61,582 nucleotides of DNA from Entamoeba histolytica HM-1:IMSS (GCF_000208925.1 NW_001914936.1:1-61582); one strand, 5' to 3'. Counted from the first letter of the stretch, positions 45,163 to 56,252 are shown. Program-made: numbers and translations. The notes: a model not told the origin generated them from the sequence alone.

Positions 45163-45950
45163 TCATTTATCCTATCATTTATTTACCCCTATTTTTGATT
45201 TAGTATCATTTTATTACTATTTTCATTTAATTCATTTTTTCTTTTATCTTCTTTTCTTCTTAAGTTTTTCTATCGCATTAATTTCCATTTTCATTAACAT
45301 TGCATTTGATTTATTTTTCATGTTTTTAATCCTAAATTAAATTAAACATCATTCATTATTTCGATAATTTCAAATATAAATTATTTCTTAAATGTTATCA
45401 TGTTAATTAAATTAACATCGATTGATAAATTAGCAATAATTATAAAATAAAATTACATACCTACAATTACCCCCTTTTTATTTATTTATTGTTATTGTTA
45501 AATTTGTAAGAAACGTTTTATGTATAAATATTCAATTATTAAATAAAAATGATAATGATAATTTTAATTATTCCAATTAACCTCACATAGATATATTAAC
45601 AGTTTTATCAACTCTAGTTAAGTTGTTGATTGTAATTTAACATTGTTCTTTATTTATTATGAAGAAAAAATAAATAATGATAAAAAGATTATGAATAAAT
45701 TAAAATAAATGAAATTAATACAAAATAATTAAATGAAATAAATGAAATAAGAGTTAAATTTCATATTATGAAAATAAAGAAATCAATTGAAATAAAAATA
45801 TGGAAATCAAGAAGAGAAAGAATAAAAATAGATTAAAATTATCATATCCATATTAATTGAAATAATGTAATGAATATAACTAAGCATCATCATTTACATT
45901 ATTTAATTCAAATTAAATTTAAATGTTATCATATTTTATATATTATTTTA
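45163..45950. other. AT-rich intergenic DNA
   Basis: No gene is seen between the S41-like gene's promoter and the SINE insertion. Confidence 0.5.
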
Positions 45951-46115
45951 TATTAAAAATATAAAAATAAGATCGAAGGTGGCACGTCTGAAACACCACA
46001 CACAAACCCTAGTACAAATTCATACTTCGACTCTCCCAGTTATTATCTGGTTATGACGGTGCCTTTGAATTAGGAATGTATTAGGGAATGGTGCAAAGGG
46101 TGCAGCAAGAGAATA

Positions 46116-46154
46116 CAGTAGAATATTACATGGATGTAATATAAGAATCTACTG
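46116..46154 (+). repeat. Hairpin inside SINE-B
   Basis: CAGTAGA-ATATTACA pairs with TGTAATAT...TCTACTG around a TGGA loop, with a 5-nt bulge on the 3' side. It is a strong stem within the SINE transcript. Confidence 0.6.
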
Positions 46155-46166
46155 AAGTGTGGGTAT

Positions 46167-46219
46167 GACTAAGAGAAGATTAGTCAAAGTAAGACTAAAA
46201 AGAAGATTAGTCAAAGTAA
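46167..46219 (+). repeat. Two-copy 26-27 bp internal repeat of SINE-B
   Basis: Two consecutive units start GACTAA and share AGAAGATTAGTCAAAGTAA. The copy number of such units varies among Entamoeba SINE1 copies. Confidence 0.75.
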
Positions 46220-46536
46220 TACAGTAGTAATAAAATGATTCCTTCTCCCATTCATAAAATAAGAAAAATGAAATTCCTTAAAATTAAGGTAGAAAACAAA
46301 CAAAAGGTTAAAAAGAAGAAATAAACAGAAGAAGTTTGAAAAACCTTAATAAGAAGAAGTAAAACAAAGAAATGCTTTCCTCATTTTCCAAGATAAACCT
46401 AAAGAATAGGTTTAACAAAGAGATTACTCTTTTTTAATAAGCGAAGGGACGGGATTAGTCTCCCCTGAGCTAGGAAGAATAGATGAAAATGTTATTAACA
46501 CTTAATTAACTAATTTTTATTAAAAATTATAAAAAA

Positions 46537-47389
46537 TATTGAACATTATTAAATATTTTAAATAAATCATTATAATATTATTATTTTTTATTATAAAATA
46601 TGTATTTTACAATTAATCATTTGTTTATCTATTATTTAATTATCAGTTTATTTCTTCGTGGTGTGAATTTTACTCTTTCATTATTTTGTTCAATATTACA
46701 TAAAATAACTTCATTATTGAATCGATTTTTAATACTCAGTGTGTTAAAATGAAGTTATAAAGAAATGATAAAAATATATTAATAATATTAGTTTATGAAG
46801 AAAACTTATATTCAAAAATGACAATAAAGAATAAAATACAAAATGTTAATAATGAAATGTTATATTGTATTTTATTCATGAAATGTTCAATAAACTCTAA
46901 TTTATAAATATTATCACTAGTTTATTTTGTTTATTTTCTTCCATTTAAATAATTATATTTTAGAAAATAATAATAATAATAAATAATTGATTTATCTCTT
47001 TTAATATTTTCATTTCTTATTATTTATTTAAAGTAATTAATATATCAATTCATTTATTATAATATTTTCATATTTTGTTGAAATTCATCAATACAATTAT
47101 AATTTAATTATTTATAAAATACATTAAATAACAATGTCATCTTCAGTACTAACTTTATTTATTTTCCATTTTCATTCCTATGTGCATTTTGTTCTTCTCG
47201 ATTATTAATTTATCATATTTCTTTTATAGAAATATATTATTATGAAAATTCAAACATAAACAATTTCATTAACTCATATTGTTAATATTTTATTCATAGT
47301 GTTCATTATTATCATAATTATTTACATATTATTCATTGATTTATATTTATTTTATTAACCTAAATACTAATTAATCATCTATCTTCCAT
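46537..47389. other. AT-rich DNA, no gene seen
   Basis: Extremely AT-rich stretch between SINE-B and the S41-like pseudogene. Nothing recognisable. Confidence 0.5.
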
Positions 47390-48440
47390 TAGAGGATTGC
47401 TGTGATTATTCCATTAATAATCAAGACTTGGTTTATTGTGTTTATTTCTATTCATTTTGAACATATAACTTCAATACACTGATTCTTCTTACAATCAAAT
47501 TTATATTATGACTCATAAGATTATTAGAATCAAATCAATCAATACATTTTGAAATACTTTCTTCATATAATTTTTTCTCTTTATGAAGAAAATACATAAT
47601 AAAATGTGTTTATGTTATTGAAAGAGTGTAGTTATTCAATACTGTTATCATCTGATCTAAATTCAGTTTTGGAAAACTGATTTTCTTTAGTTAAATTTTT
47701 ATATCAAGTTTGTCTTTTGTTTTTTCATCATTCTTTAAACTGTCTATTATTTCAATGTATATCTTATAATTAACTGTTACATTTTCTTTCCATTTTAATA
47801 CCTATTGGTGTATTTAAATACTCTTTTATTAATAATATATTACTCAAATTACCATCAATAAGTTTATCCATTGCATTTATAAATTGTGCATGTAGACATT
47901 TTAATCAAGTGGAGTTCTTTATTATTTCAAGAATAATATTAAAGAGATATTCTCTATTTATTGTCTTAACTCGTATATATTTATTATAACTGAACTCTTT
48001 ATATTTGACAACATGATTGACATAAAAATAGTTTCTCTGAGATATGAACAATTTATATTATTATCAATACTCATTAAGAAATGAATGAAATATTCCCAAT
48101 ATATTATTTATTTTGATTATTAAGTTTTGTTAATATTAAAAATTAAATGACAATCCTAGATTGAAACAATAATATTATTAATTTGCCGATTTAAATAATA
48201 AAAGCAGTTATTTATATTTATTTTATCCAACTCTATTATTATCAACTTTCTCATAATAATCATTTGAAAATAATGAATATAATAGATTCTGTGTCTTTAA
48301 AACGTATGAATATAAATATTTATTCAATAAATTAATATTATCATTATTTCGTATTCTTTTATATTAATTGTTTCATTAATTCAAACACATTATTTATTGT
48401 ATTTATATTAGAATATTATATTAAACACATTGTTTGTAAT
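47390..48440 (-). pseudogene. Decayed paralogue of the S41-like gene
   Basis: Nucleotide blocks line up in order with the intact gene at about 44000-45060. Examples are AATTGTGCATGTAGACATTT (intact: AATTGTGCGTGTGGACATTT), AATAATATTAAA followed by TTCTC.ATTTATTGT.TTAA, a Trp/Asn block near 47790, and AAAACGTATGAATATAAATATT (intact region near 44943). Stops and indels break every frame. The match covers the N-terminal half only; no catalytic segment was found. It supports a local duplication followed by decay, with SINE-B inserted between the copies. Confidence 0.6.
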
Positions 48441-49729
48441 TAAAATATGATGAATAAAATTATAAAGTTCAATTATAATGAGTTTAACATTCAAAATCAT
48501 ATTTAAATACTTATTTATTCAATAGTCTATTTACATTATTTCATGAAATATTGTCAATAAATGAATGTATATAATATAATATTACTTTATTATAATTTCA
48601 TTAGATTCTAATGAATAAGAATTTTAAAATATTAATCGTTTTTTATTAATTCTACTTATTCTATTTTTGTTCTTTTCTTTTAATTGTTTTAATTTATCTA
48701 TTTACTCTTTTATTTGTTTAACCATCTTATCCATTTCTTTATTTATTAGACATTTATCTTTTAGTTTGTTGTGAAATGAAGAACTGTTTAAAAATAAATA
48801 AATCAAATAAAGAAAAAACAAACAAACAAATTAAATGAATAAATATAAAAAATAGATAATATTCAATACAAATAGATATAAATATATTAACATAAGAAAT
48901 GATAATAATAAAATACATGGTAATAGGATAAATATTTATAACAAATTTGTGTATGTAATAAAATACACTAACATGAAAATATGAAGATAAAAAACAAAAG
49001 AAAGAATCGCTAATAATAAAAATACTGATTGTACATAATAACTAGAATAATAATAAACAAAGAATATATTTATAACAATATCTCTAATTAAAACGATATG
49101 ATAAATATTTTTATTTCATTTGTGTCAGACAACAACCAATAAAGTTATTATTTATCATTATTCTATTATCTTTTTATATCAGTTACTTTATAACCAGATT
49201 AAAAATTAAAATTAACAAAATGAATAAGTATTATCAATTTAATTCATCAATCAAAGTAAAACACAAATCGTCTTATAATTATAAAATAAATTTCACTAAT
49301 CAACTATTGATTATATACATCAATTAATTCATATTTTATATTAACTCAGTATTACAAATCGTGTTTGTTTTTATTTTTTAATTTTTCATTATAAATTCTT
49401 ACTATGCACCAAAAATCAAGAAAACAACCAAATATACCATCAGTAATAAATGAAATAACATCAACAATTATAACTATTTTCTATTTTTATTTCATTCTTT
49501 CAAACTCTTTACTTCTTTTCAATTTTTTCTTTTTCTTTTTCTTCATTATACAACTTTCTGTTTTTTATTACTAATTTCATACTATTCACAATGAAAAACT
49601 TCACCATTACTTATTTTTAATATTCTATATTATTGTTTCATATCTTATATTACATTTCGTTTATTCTATATTTTATTCATTTATTTATCTTATTATTTTC
49701 TTTTTAATTATTTAATTTTATTCATATTA
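48441..49729. other. AT-rich DNA, no gene seen
   Basis: No coding frame or element end is recognisable between the pseudogene and the truncated LINE-B copy. Confidence 0.5.
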
Positions 49730-51072
49730 CATTTGCTGCTAAAGAAGGAATAATTAATAGTTATATGTTGAAGCAGCAGAAAGAAGAGAAATACCCAAAA
49801 TATGTTGAGTCATATTATGACATTAAGAAAACATATGACACAGTAAACAACGAATGGGTTATTGAATCATTAAAGTATTTTAATTATGAGTGTGTCATCA
49901 TTGACATTATTGAAAGTATGATGACTAGATGGAAGATATTCATCAATTATAAATATAATGAATATACTGTGATGTATTAAATTAAATAGATAAATTTTAC
50001 AAGGTGATTCCTTATCAAATCTACTCTTCATCATACAGATGAATGTAATTTCTCAAATCATCGAAGAGAAATTCCCAAAATCAAATCACACATTATATAT
50101 TGATGAAATTAGAATAATGACGCAAAGTGGTGAAGAAATTTGAATAATCCACTATGAAATTAAAGAAATAATAAGTTACATATTGAAATGGAAATATCAT
50201 CAAATAAATGGATATTTCAGAAGATGGTTTGAGTCAAAATGAGTAGATTAAAACTACTACAGTGAAAGCATGGAAGTCAATCAATATTAAAAAAAATGCA
50301 TTTCTCCATTTAACTAAAATGCAAGATGGAACAATATTTTGTGGGTATAGAAAATCAAAAATAATGAAAAATGAAAGACTAAAATACTAAACACTTTGTA
50401 AAGACAAGATAACAACAGTACAACACATTCTAATATCTGTATTTATCATAAAAAACCACAAATAGAAAAACATGACAATATTGGCATAATAATATTGATT
50501 AATAAGAAAATATACATGAAATAACCAATATAAAAAAACCCATATGAAACAATGTTCAAATATAAAGACATCACAATGATATGGAACAAACAAATAATGC
50601 ATAAAAATGAATGACAATATCACAAAATACCAGACATATGTAATAGATAAAAAGAACAAAACTAGTCTATTATTTGATATGACTATTGTGGCTGATAACA
50701 ATATTAATTGAGTGTAAATGAAGAAAAGAAATAAGTATAAAGAATTAAAGAATATTCTAATGAAAATAGAAAAACTAAAAGATGACAAAATAAATCCAGT
50801 AGTAATCTCAATAAATGGATTAATAAATAAAGAAAGTAATAAATTAATTAAAGAAATAAAAATTGAGATTGACATCGAGAAAGAAGTAAAAAACATTGTA
50901 ATTAAAAACATGATAGATGTTATTGAATACTGCTTCTATCACAACCAAACATACTCTGTAGAGCTGCTAGAAGAAGATGGAGACTCATTGACGGGATTAG
51001 TCTCCCCTGAACCATTAACAATAGAAACTAATCCTATTAATACTTAATTAATTGCTTGTTTCTTATTTTTTT
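49730..51072 (+). mobile_element. LINE-B copy 1: 5'-truncated, internally deleted R2-type LINE
   Basis: It begins within the reverse transcriptase (TFAAKEGIINSYMLKQQ, then SYYDIKKTYDTVNNEWVIES, motif A). After a deletion come ILQGDSLSNLLFII (motif B) and LYIDEIRIM (motif C, YIDE instead of YIDD). The endonuclease zinc region reads TLCKDKITTVQHIL, and the last open block (50718-51047) ends DSLTGLVSPEPLTIETNPINT. Many stops interrupt it. The 3' end (TTAATACTTAATTAATTGCTT plus a T run) is shared with SINE-B and with the inverted copy at 60633. Truncation at the 5' side is typical of incomplete reverse transcription. Confidence 0.85.
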
Positions 51073-51121
51073 GTTAGATGATATTTCAATAATGCTATTC
51101 TTTTTAATAAAAATTATTTAA

Positions 51122-51982
51122 TTATTTACCAAAAGTTTTTGATACTCTTTTTGAAGAAGACGTATGTCTTATACTCTTTTGAGCATCTTCTTGTGAACTT
51201 TTTGCAAGCTCTTCGTATTTTCTTATTTGCTCCTGAATTTGAGAAGAACGTTTTAATCTATTACTTTCATTTCTTTCTGATGACCGTTCTGATGACCTAT
51301 CTGATGATGATGGACTTCCCTTGCTTCTTTGAACTGGATAAAATCCAACACTTTCATCTAAGCTTGGAAGTTGTTTTAACCGTTCTTGTTTTTCTTTCTC
51401 AGACTTTTCTTTTCTAGCTTTCTCTTCTGCTTCTTTCTTTGCTTTCTCTTCTGCTTCTTTCTTTGCTTTCTCTTCTGCTTCTTTCTTTGCTTTCTCTTCT
51501 GCTTCTTTCTTTGCTTTCTCTTCGGCTTCTTTCTTTGCTTTCTCTTCGGCTTCTTTCTTTGCTTTCTCTTCGGCTTCTTTCTTTGCTTTCTCTTCGGCTT
51601 CTTTCTTTGCTTTCTCTTCGGCTTCTTTCTTTGCTTTAAGTGTTTTTTCATCTAACCCTTGTTTATTAATAACTCCTTGTTCATCTGAAGTATCAGTAAC
51701 ATAAGTTAATTCTGGATAATACCACCAATCTCTAACAGAAGCACTATTTCCATTAAAATTATATTCACGAAGTCCATGAACTTCTTCTATTCTCTGTATT
51801 TTATTATGAACCTTTACAAGATAATACCATTCAAGATGAGTTGGTCCATTGATAGTTTTTTTGCCAACCCACATATGTCCATTTGTCCAATTCATTGGAA
51901 CGCATTCACTGTCATTGAAACAAACATATAAGTCTTGTCCGAAATATGTTATGTAATGAATGTTAAAATTAATTGTAGCCAT
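51122..51982 (-). CDS. CBM20-like starch-binding domain + KKEAEEKA repeat protein
   Basis: This intronless protein of about 286 residues opens with a roughly 95-residue domain like CBM20: INFNIHYITYFGQDLYVCF, MNWTNGHMWVGKK, LEWYYLVKV and RDWWYYPE. The aromatic residues (Trp at NWT, HMW, LEW and DWW) suit carbohydrate stacking. Nine tandem copies of KKEAEEKA follow, forming a long charged helix, then a Ser/Arg-rich tail (SSSDRSSERSSERNE) ending VSKTFGK. There is no signal peptide, so it is probably cytosolic and may bind glycogen. The repeat is a 24-bp minisatellite at 51425-51640. A TGACGT site lies about 45 bp upstream. Confidence 0.75.
   Translation of the reverse strand: MATINFNIHYITYFGQDLYVCFNDSECVPMNWTNGHMWVGKKTINGPTHLEWYYLVKVHNKIQRIEEVHGLREYNFNGNSASVRDWWYYPELTYVTDTSDEQGVINKQGLDEKTLKAKKEAEEKAKKEAEEKAKKEAEEKAKKEAEEKAKKEAEEKAKKEAEEKAKKEAEEKAKKEAEEKAKKEAEEKARKEKSEKEKQERLKQLPSLDESVGFYPVQRSKGSPSSSDRSSERSSERNESNRLKRSSQIQEQIRKYEELAKSSQEDAQKSIRHTSSSKRVSKTFGK
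51425..51640 (-). repeat. 24-bp minisatellite encoding KKEAEEKA (nine units)
   Basis: The units are nearly identical. In the five nearest the N-terminus the second Ala codon is GCC, and in the four nearest the C-terminus it is GCA, so the array has two internally homogeneous blocks. Confidence 0.85.
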
Positions 51983-52279
51983 TAAACAACAAATAATTAA
52001 AACGAGTCAGTTTAAATGTTTTGAGTGACGTGGAAGACTCAAAGATCTTTTAATGGTTTATGTAAATTCCTGACAGTTCACTATTATTTCATACAAGTCT
52101 TATTATTAAAAGAAGTTGTTATCATCTATATTTATCCTCTTTGAATTAAAGAACTTTTAGTATTTCTTTTGGTTCTTTGTTCATAAAATCAAATTATGAT
52201 GCAACTCTTTGTTATTGCTTTTTCTTTCGTTTACAAATCTATGAATTGATTTAAAAAATCAATCAATTAAGTTTTTTTT

Positions 52280-53944
52280 TCATTGTTCCTTTCTAACCTT
52301 TTTATTTTCTTTAAACTTTTTTTTTGAGAATTTATCTCCTTTTCTCGTTTGTTTATCATTAAATTTATTCTCCTTTTTATTAACTTTTTTCTCTGATTTC
52401 TTTTCAAATTTCGTTGTAGAACCATGACTAGAATGTTTATTATTAAGTCGAGGTTTTTTACCATCCTCATATAAAGATTCTTTCATTCGTTGAATCCTTT
52501 CTTTTTCAGCTTGAGTAATTTTTCGTTCATCATATGGAGCTAATCTTTTAAGTGATAACATTTGATTTAATTCTTTATCATCTAAACAGAGAATATCATA
52601 TGCAGTTAGTCCAGAATCATCCTTTGGTACATTAATATAAGGAAATCTTGTTTTTTCTCCATTTACAATATCTTCAAAATCCATTCCATAATAATCATCA
52701 ATCATTTTATCTAATTTTTTATCTTTTCCTCGTAAATGTGAAATGTCAACACGTTCTTTAGTTCCATCTGATCGTTCAACAGAGATAGAATCTAACTTAT
52801 CTTTTTTATTTCTTTTCTTTTCAGATTTATTATTTATTTTTATCTCTTGATCTTCTTCTTCATTTTCTTCTTCCATTGGATTTTCTTCTTCCATTTGACC
52901 CTCTTTTTTCATTTCTCCTGCAATTTCTGCTCTTAAGGCTTCAATGCCATCATCTTCTTGATTATAATAATCATCACCAAATTGTTTTTCCATCATTTCA
53001 TCATATTTGCTTTCATCAAAATCTTCATCCATAAAGTGTTGGTCAAAACTTACACCAGCATCTTTTTGTAATTCCTTGATTCTTTCTTCAATCTTTTTCT
53101 TTTGTTCTTTCTTTTGTTCAGCAGTGACTGCCATTGCTTTTCTTTTTTCTTCTTCTTTCTTTGCTTTTCTACGTTCTCGTTGTTCTTTTCTTTTGTTGTG
53201 TTCTTTACGAAGTGAGTCTTTAACAGTTCTTCCATATGAAACAATTCCAAGCCTTTGTTCAGCTTCAAAATCGTCTTCTGCATCAACTGCTTTTTGATCT
53301 TCATCCAAATCTACATCCTCTTTACCGTCTTCTATTTCTTCCCATTTCTTTTCAAGAATATATTTCTTTAAAAATTCGTCGTCAGGATTATCTGACTTAG
53401 TCCAATATTGTTTTGCATTATCATCTAATTGTTCTAATTCTTCATCAACATTTATTGGCTCTGGTTTTTGTTTTGTTATTAACAAATCATCATCTTCACT
53501 CATTTCATCAGCTTTTTGATGGAATTCTTTCAATAACCTTCCTTGTTCTTCAACAATTGTTTCTTTTTTGGGTTTTTCTTCTTCTTCAAATACATTAGCC
53601 TCACCTCCTTTTTTATCAACTTCCATAACACGTTCTCTAATATAATCTCCAAGTTTAATTTTCTTTTCTTCTTCAATGGTTGGAATAACTAATTCTCCTT
53701 CAAAACATTTCTTGTCAACTTTTTCACCATGTGCAAGTTTTGGTAATAATTCTAGGAATTCTTCATGCCATTCTTTTGGTTCAAAAGTTCCATAATCGTC
53801 TTCAGCTTCTTGTTCACTTGGGTCTGAAGTTTCTAATTGTCCATATTGATCACCAGAATTACTTGAGGAAGAACTAGTTGACTTTTTTTCTTGAACTTCT
53901 TCATCTTCATCAACAATGGTTTGGTTTGGTCCTGCTTTGCTCAT
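52280..53944 (-). CDS. KRI1: KRI1-family ribosome biogenesis protein
   Basis: This intronless 554-residue protein is acidic at the N-terminus and very basic at the C-terminus. It contains the KRI1 signatures in order: a FLKKYILEKKWEE segment, the basic SLRKEHNKRKEQRERRKAKK helix, FDESKYDEMMEKQFGDDYY, and the C-terminal domain MIDDYYGMDFEDIVNGEKTR, YDILCLDDKELNQMLSLKRL. KRI1 works in the nucleolus with KRR1 in 40S subunit maturation. The last 80 residues are a Lys/Asn-rich nucleolar-type tail. The family assignment rests mainly on the C-terminal domain, which is well conserved. Confidence 0.9.
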   Translation of the reverse strand: MSKAGPNQTIVDEDEEVQEKKSTSSSSSNSGDQYGQLETSDPSEQEAEDDYGTFEPKEWHEEFLELLPKLAHGEKVDKKCFEGELVIPTIEEEKKIKLGDYIRERVMEVDKKGGEANVFEEEEKPKKETIVEEQGRLLKEFHQKADEMSEDDDLLITKQKPEPINVDEELEQLDDNAKQYWTKSDNPDDEFLKKYILEKKWEEIEDGKEDVDLDEDQKAVDAEDDFEAEQRLGIVSYGRTVKDSLRKEHNKRKEQRERRKAKKEEEKRKAMAVTAEQKKEQKKKIEERIKELQKDAGVSFDQHFMDEDFDESKYDEMMEKQFGDDYYNQEDDGIEALRAEIAGEMKKEGQMEEENPMEEENEEEDQEIKINNKSEKKRNKKDKLDSISVERSDGTKERVDISHLRGKDKKLDKMIDDYYGMDFEDIVNGEKTRFPYINVPKDDSGLTAYDILCLDDKELNQMLSLKRLAPYDERKITQAEKERIQRMKESLYEDGKKPRLNNKHSSHGSTTKFEKKSEKKVNKKENKFNDKQTRKGDKFSKKKFKENKKVRKEQ

Positions 53945-54748
53945 GTTTTCTTAAACTACTCAAGAAATTTTCATATATTTCAAAACCTATTTTGTATAAT
54001 ATTAATTTCTTTTTATTATTCTTCTTTATTACTTTTGAAATTATTTTGCTTTAGACAATCAACCAATTTAAAAGGAAGGTTAAAATTGAAATAAGTAAAC
54101 ACTATTTTTAAATTGTTGTTCATTTCAAATTACCTTATGTTAAATGTACTTCTTATTTGAAAAATTGGAATTTAAAAGCTATATTGAAGTTTAGTATAAA
54201 TTCAACTTCAAGGATGTTCATTTTATTAAAATGGATATAATTTTTTATTATAAACTTTATTAAGTTGTTTAAATTCAATAAATAGCAAAGAATATTCTGA
54301 AATTCTCTATTTTAACTAATAAATCGAAAAAATTAAGTTCCAAATTGACACTACTCATTTTTAAACACGAATTAAAAGAATTAAGGTATTACTTAAAAGA
54401 AGACAAATTTCTTGGAATTATATTTTTAAGTGAGTTAAATAAAGCCAACACTAAAAAAAAAAGCTAATACATGGGTATTACAGCATCTAACCCAAAAAAT
54501 TATTGAATTTTTTTACTTTTAAAAATATTTCTATATAAAAAGGGGAAAAGAATAAGAAAAAAAAGGGAGAAAGAATAAGAAAAAAAGGGGAAATAACCCA
54601 TTAGAATTATCTGTGGTTTTTGGAAGGTCAAGACTATAAAAAGAAATAATAAAAAATTAATAAAAAAAACTATACAAATAGATGATTTAAAAATAAATAA
54701 AAAAAGAAGAAAAAAACGAGATCAGACTAGTAATTCATTTCATTCATT
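53945..54748. other. Intergenic region between KRI1 and Rho genes (divergent promoters)
   Basis: This holds the promoters of both divergent genes. At 54541-54591 there is a purine-rich direct repeat (AGGG.A.AAGAATAAGAAAAAA, two copies plus a partial third). No gene is seen. Confidence 0.5.
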
Positions 54749-55450
54749 ATGGCGGAAAGAAGAACTGTCAAAATTGTAATGGTAGGAGATGGTGCTGTTG
54801 GTAAAGTTTGTTAAAATTATAAGGTTAATTCATCTGAAAAAAAGAAATGAATTAATAAATGATAGACTGCTTTATGTAGTACTTTTGTTAATAACCAATT
54901 TCCACAAGACTATATTCCAACTGTATTTGATAATTTTTCACGTCTTCAAACTGTAGATGGAGAACAAGTAACAATGAGTATTTGGGATACAGCAGGACAA
55001 GAAGAATATGTTTGTTAATAATTTCAATTTAAAATGATAAAACAAAAGAGTTTAACTTAATTATAGGACCGTTTGAGACCAATGAGTTATCCAAATACAA
55101 ATATTCTTATTATTTGTTTTTCAATTGATTCAAGAAGTTCTTTTGGAAATATTTCTCAACGATGGTTACCTGAAATTAAACATTTTTGTCCAAATGCTCC
55201 ATTTTTATTAGCAGCAACAAAGACTGATCTTCGTGATTCTGAAGATGTTAAAAGTAAACTTCAAATGGAAGGTAAAACTTTAATTTCAAAAGAAGAGTCT
55301 CAACAACTTATGAAAAAAATTAAGGCTGCTGGTTATTGTGAATGTTCTGCTCTTCAAAACAAAGGTGTTGCTGAACTTTTTGATGAAGCTGTGAGAAAAA
55401 CTAAAGTAGGAGGAAAAGGTAAAAAGAAAGGAGGGTGTGACCTCTTGTAA
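54749..55450 (+). CDS. Rho/Rac-family small GTPase (two introns)
   Basis: Exons are 54749-54805, 54866-55009 and 55067-55450; both introns (60 and 57 nt) start GTTTGT and end TAG. The spliced protein has 194 residues. The G1 loop GDGAVGKT is completed only across intron 1. Switch I has YIPTVFDNF, G3 is WDTAGQEEYDRLRPMSY (across intron 2), G4 is TKTDLRD and G5 ECSALQ. A basic stretch (GGKGKKKGG) and the CAAX box CDLL follow, predicting geranylgeranylation. It should control actin dynamics at the membrane. All catalytic residues, including the switch II Gln, are present. Confidence 0.95.
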
Positions 55451-55616
55451 TTCACTGTTATAACTGAATAGAAAATATGGTTACTCTTCTTGATTAAAAA
55501 TAAAATAACAATTTAATTTTTGTTTTGTTTTTTATTTATGTTATAAAATAAAAAAATATTCTTTTGTTATATAAAATTATTATAGGTTTTTTAATTACTT
55601 TTTATTTTGTATTGTT

Positions 55617-56156
55617 ATGGGAAAGGTACATAGTTTTCCTTTGAGAAAAGACCCTTTTTCACAATTACTACAATGGTCAGAATTAACAACTAGTCAATTG
55701 GTTTTTGATAGTGACACAGACGGAGAAGATCAAGATAGGTTTCTTCAATGTATTTTAAAAAAAGAAAATCTTTATGTCATTGTCATTGATGAATTTGATA
55801 CAATCTTTGGGATATATCTTCATTATCCATTAATGTCACCATTCAAGTATCCAAGAGACCCACAACATTTTATTTTTTCAATGAAAAAGAAAAATAAACA
55901 AGAGTTTATACGGTTTTTACCTAAACAAACTTCCTTAAATAAATCATTAAAAGGAGTAAATAATAATAAGAATTGTTTATTTATTTGTGGAGATGATTCA
56001 GTGTGTATATGGAATTCAAGGTATAAAAAGAGTTATATATGGGAACCAATGAGAGTATATGAAATGAAAGAGAATAAAGAAATTAATGGAACAGAATATC
56101 CTAACTTACACAATTTATTTTCAATACAAAGAATTATTGTTATTCAAATGAAATAA
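55617..56156 (+). CDS. TLDc-like domain protein (second copy of the family)
   Basis: This 179-residue intronless protein starts MGKVHSFPLRKDPFSQLLQW. The central pattern FLQCILKKENLYVIVIDEFDTIFGIYLHYPL with FIFSM matches the TLDc core, and CLFICGDDSVCIWNSRYKKSY resembles the Gly-rich later strands. It is shorter than many TLDc proteins and ends in a short basic strand. It lies 166 bp downstream of the Rho gene in the same direction and 96 bp from the end of SMC6, which is convergent. No function can be assigned beyond the domain. Confidence 0.62.
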   Translation: MGKVHSFPLRKDPFSQLLQWSELTTSQLVFDSDTDGEDQDRFLQCILKKENLYVIVIDEFDTIFGIYLHYPLMSPFKYPRDPQHFIFSMKKKNKQEFIRFLPKQTSLNKSLKGVNNNKNCLFICGDDSVCIWNSRYKKSYIWEPMRVYEMKENKEINGTEYPNLHNLFSIQRIIVIQMK

Positions 56157-56252
56157 ACAGAAAAAAAGAAGAGAAGAAAGAATCAAAAACAAAAAAATTA
56201 TAATAAACTATCAATCAATAAAATTTAATATTTGTTATTGATAACACAATAA

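Larger units (their letters stand above)
45971..46517 (+). mobile_element. SINE-B: SINE1-like element with LINE-B 3' tail
   Basis: This 547-bp element begins GATCGAAGGTGGCACGTC and is far less AT-rich than its flanks. It contains a 26-27 bp tandem repeat (46167-46192 and 46193-46219, core AGAAGATTAGTCAAAGTAA), a hallmark described for EhSINE1. It also has a strong hairpin at 46116-46154. Its 3' end carries GACGGGATTAGTCTCCCCTGA and TTAACACTTAATTAACTA, closely matching the LINE-B 3' end at 51000-51050. An imperfect duplication (TATTAAAAATATAAAAATA at 45951 and TATTAAAAATTATAAAAAA at 46518) flanks it. It has no coding capacity and would be mobilised by LINE proteins. The first 95 nt match SINE-A at 59434. 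Confidence 0.85.

Noticed and set aside
50387..50911. Hydrophobic minus-strand frame of 174 residues
   Set aside because: It is antisense to the LINE-B endonuclease and C-terminal region, which is supported by similarity to LINE-A and the inverted copy.
51425..51640. CRISPR-like array
   Set aside because: It is a contiguous coding minisatellite without spacers, in a eukaryotic genome.
51386..51655. Overlapping frames rich in Phe/Leu or Lys/Arg across the 24-bp repeat
   Set aside because: A stop-free 24-bp repeat is open in several frames; only the minus frame continues into the CBM20-like domain.
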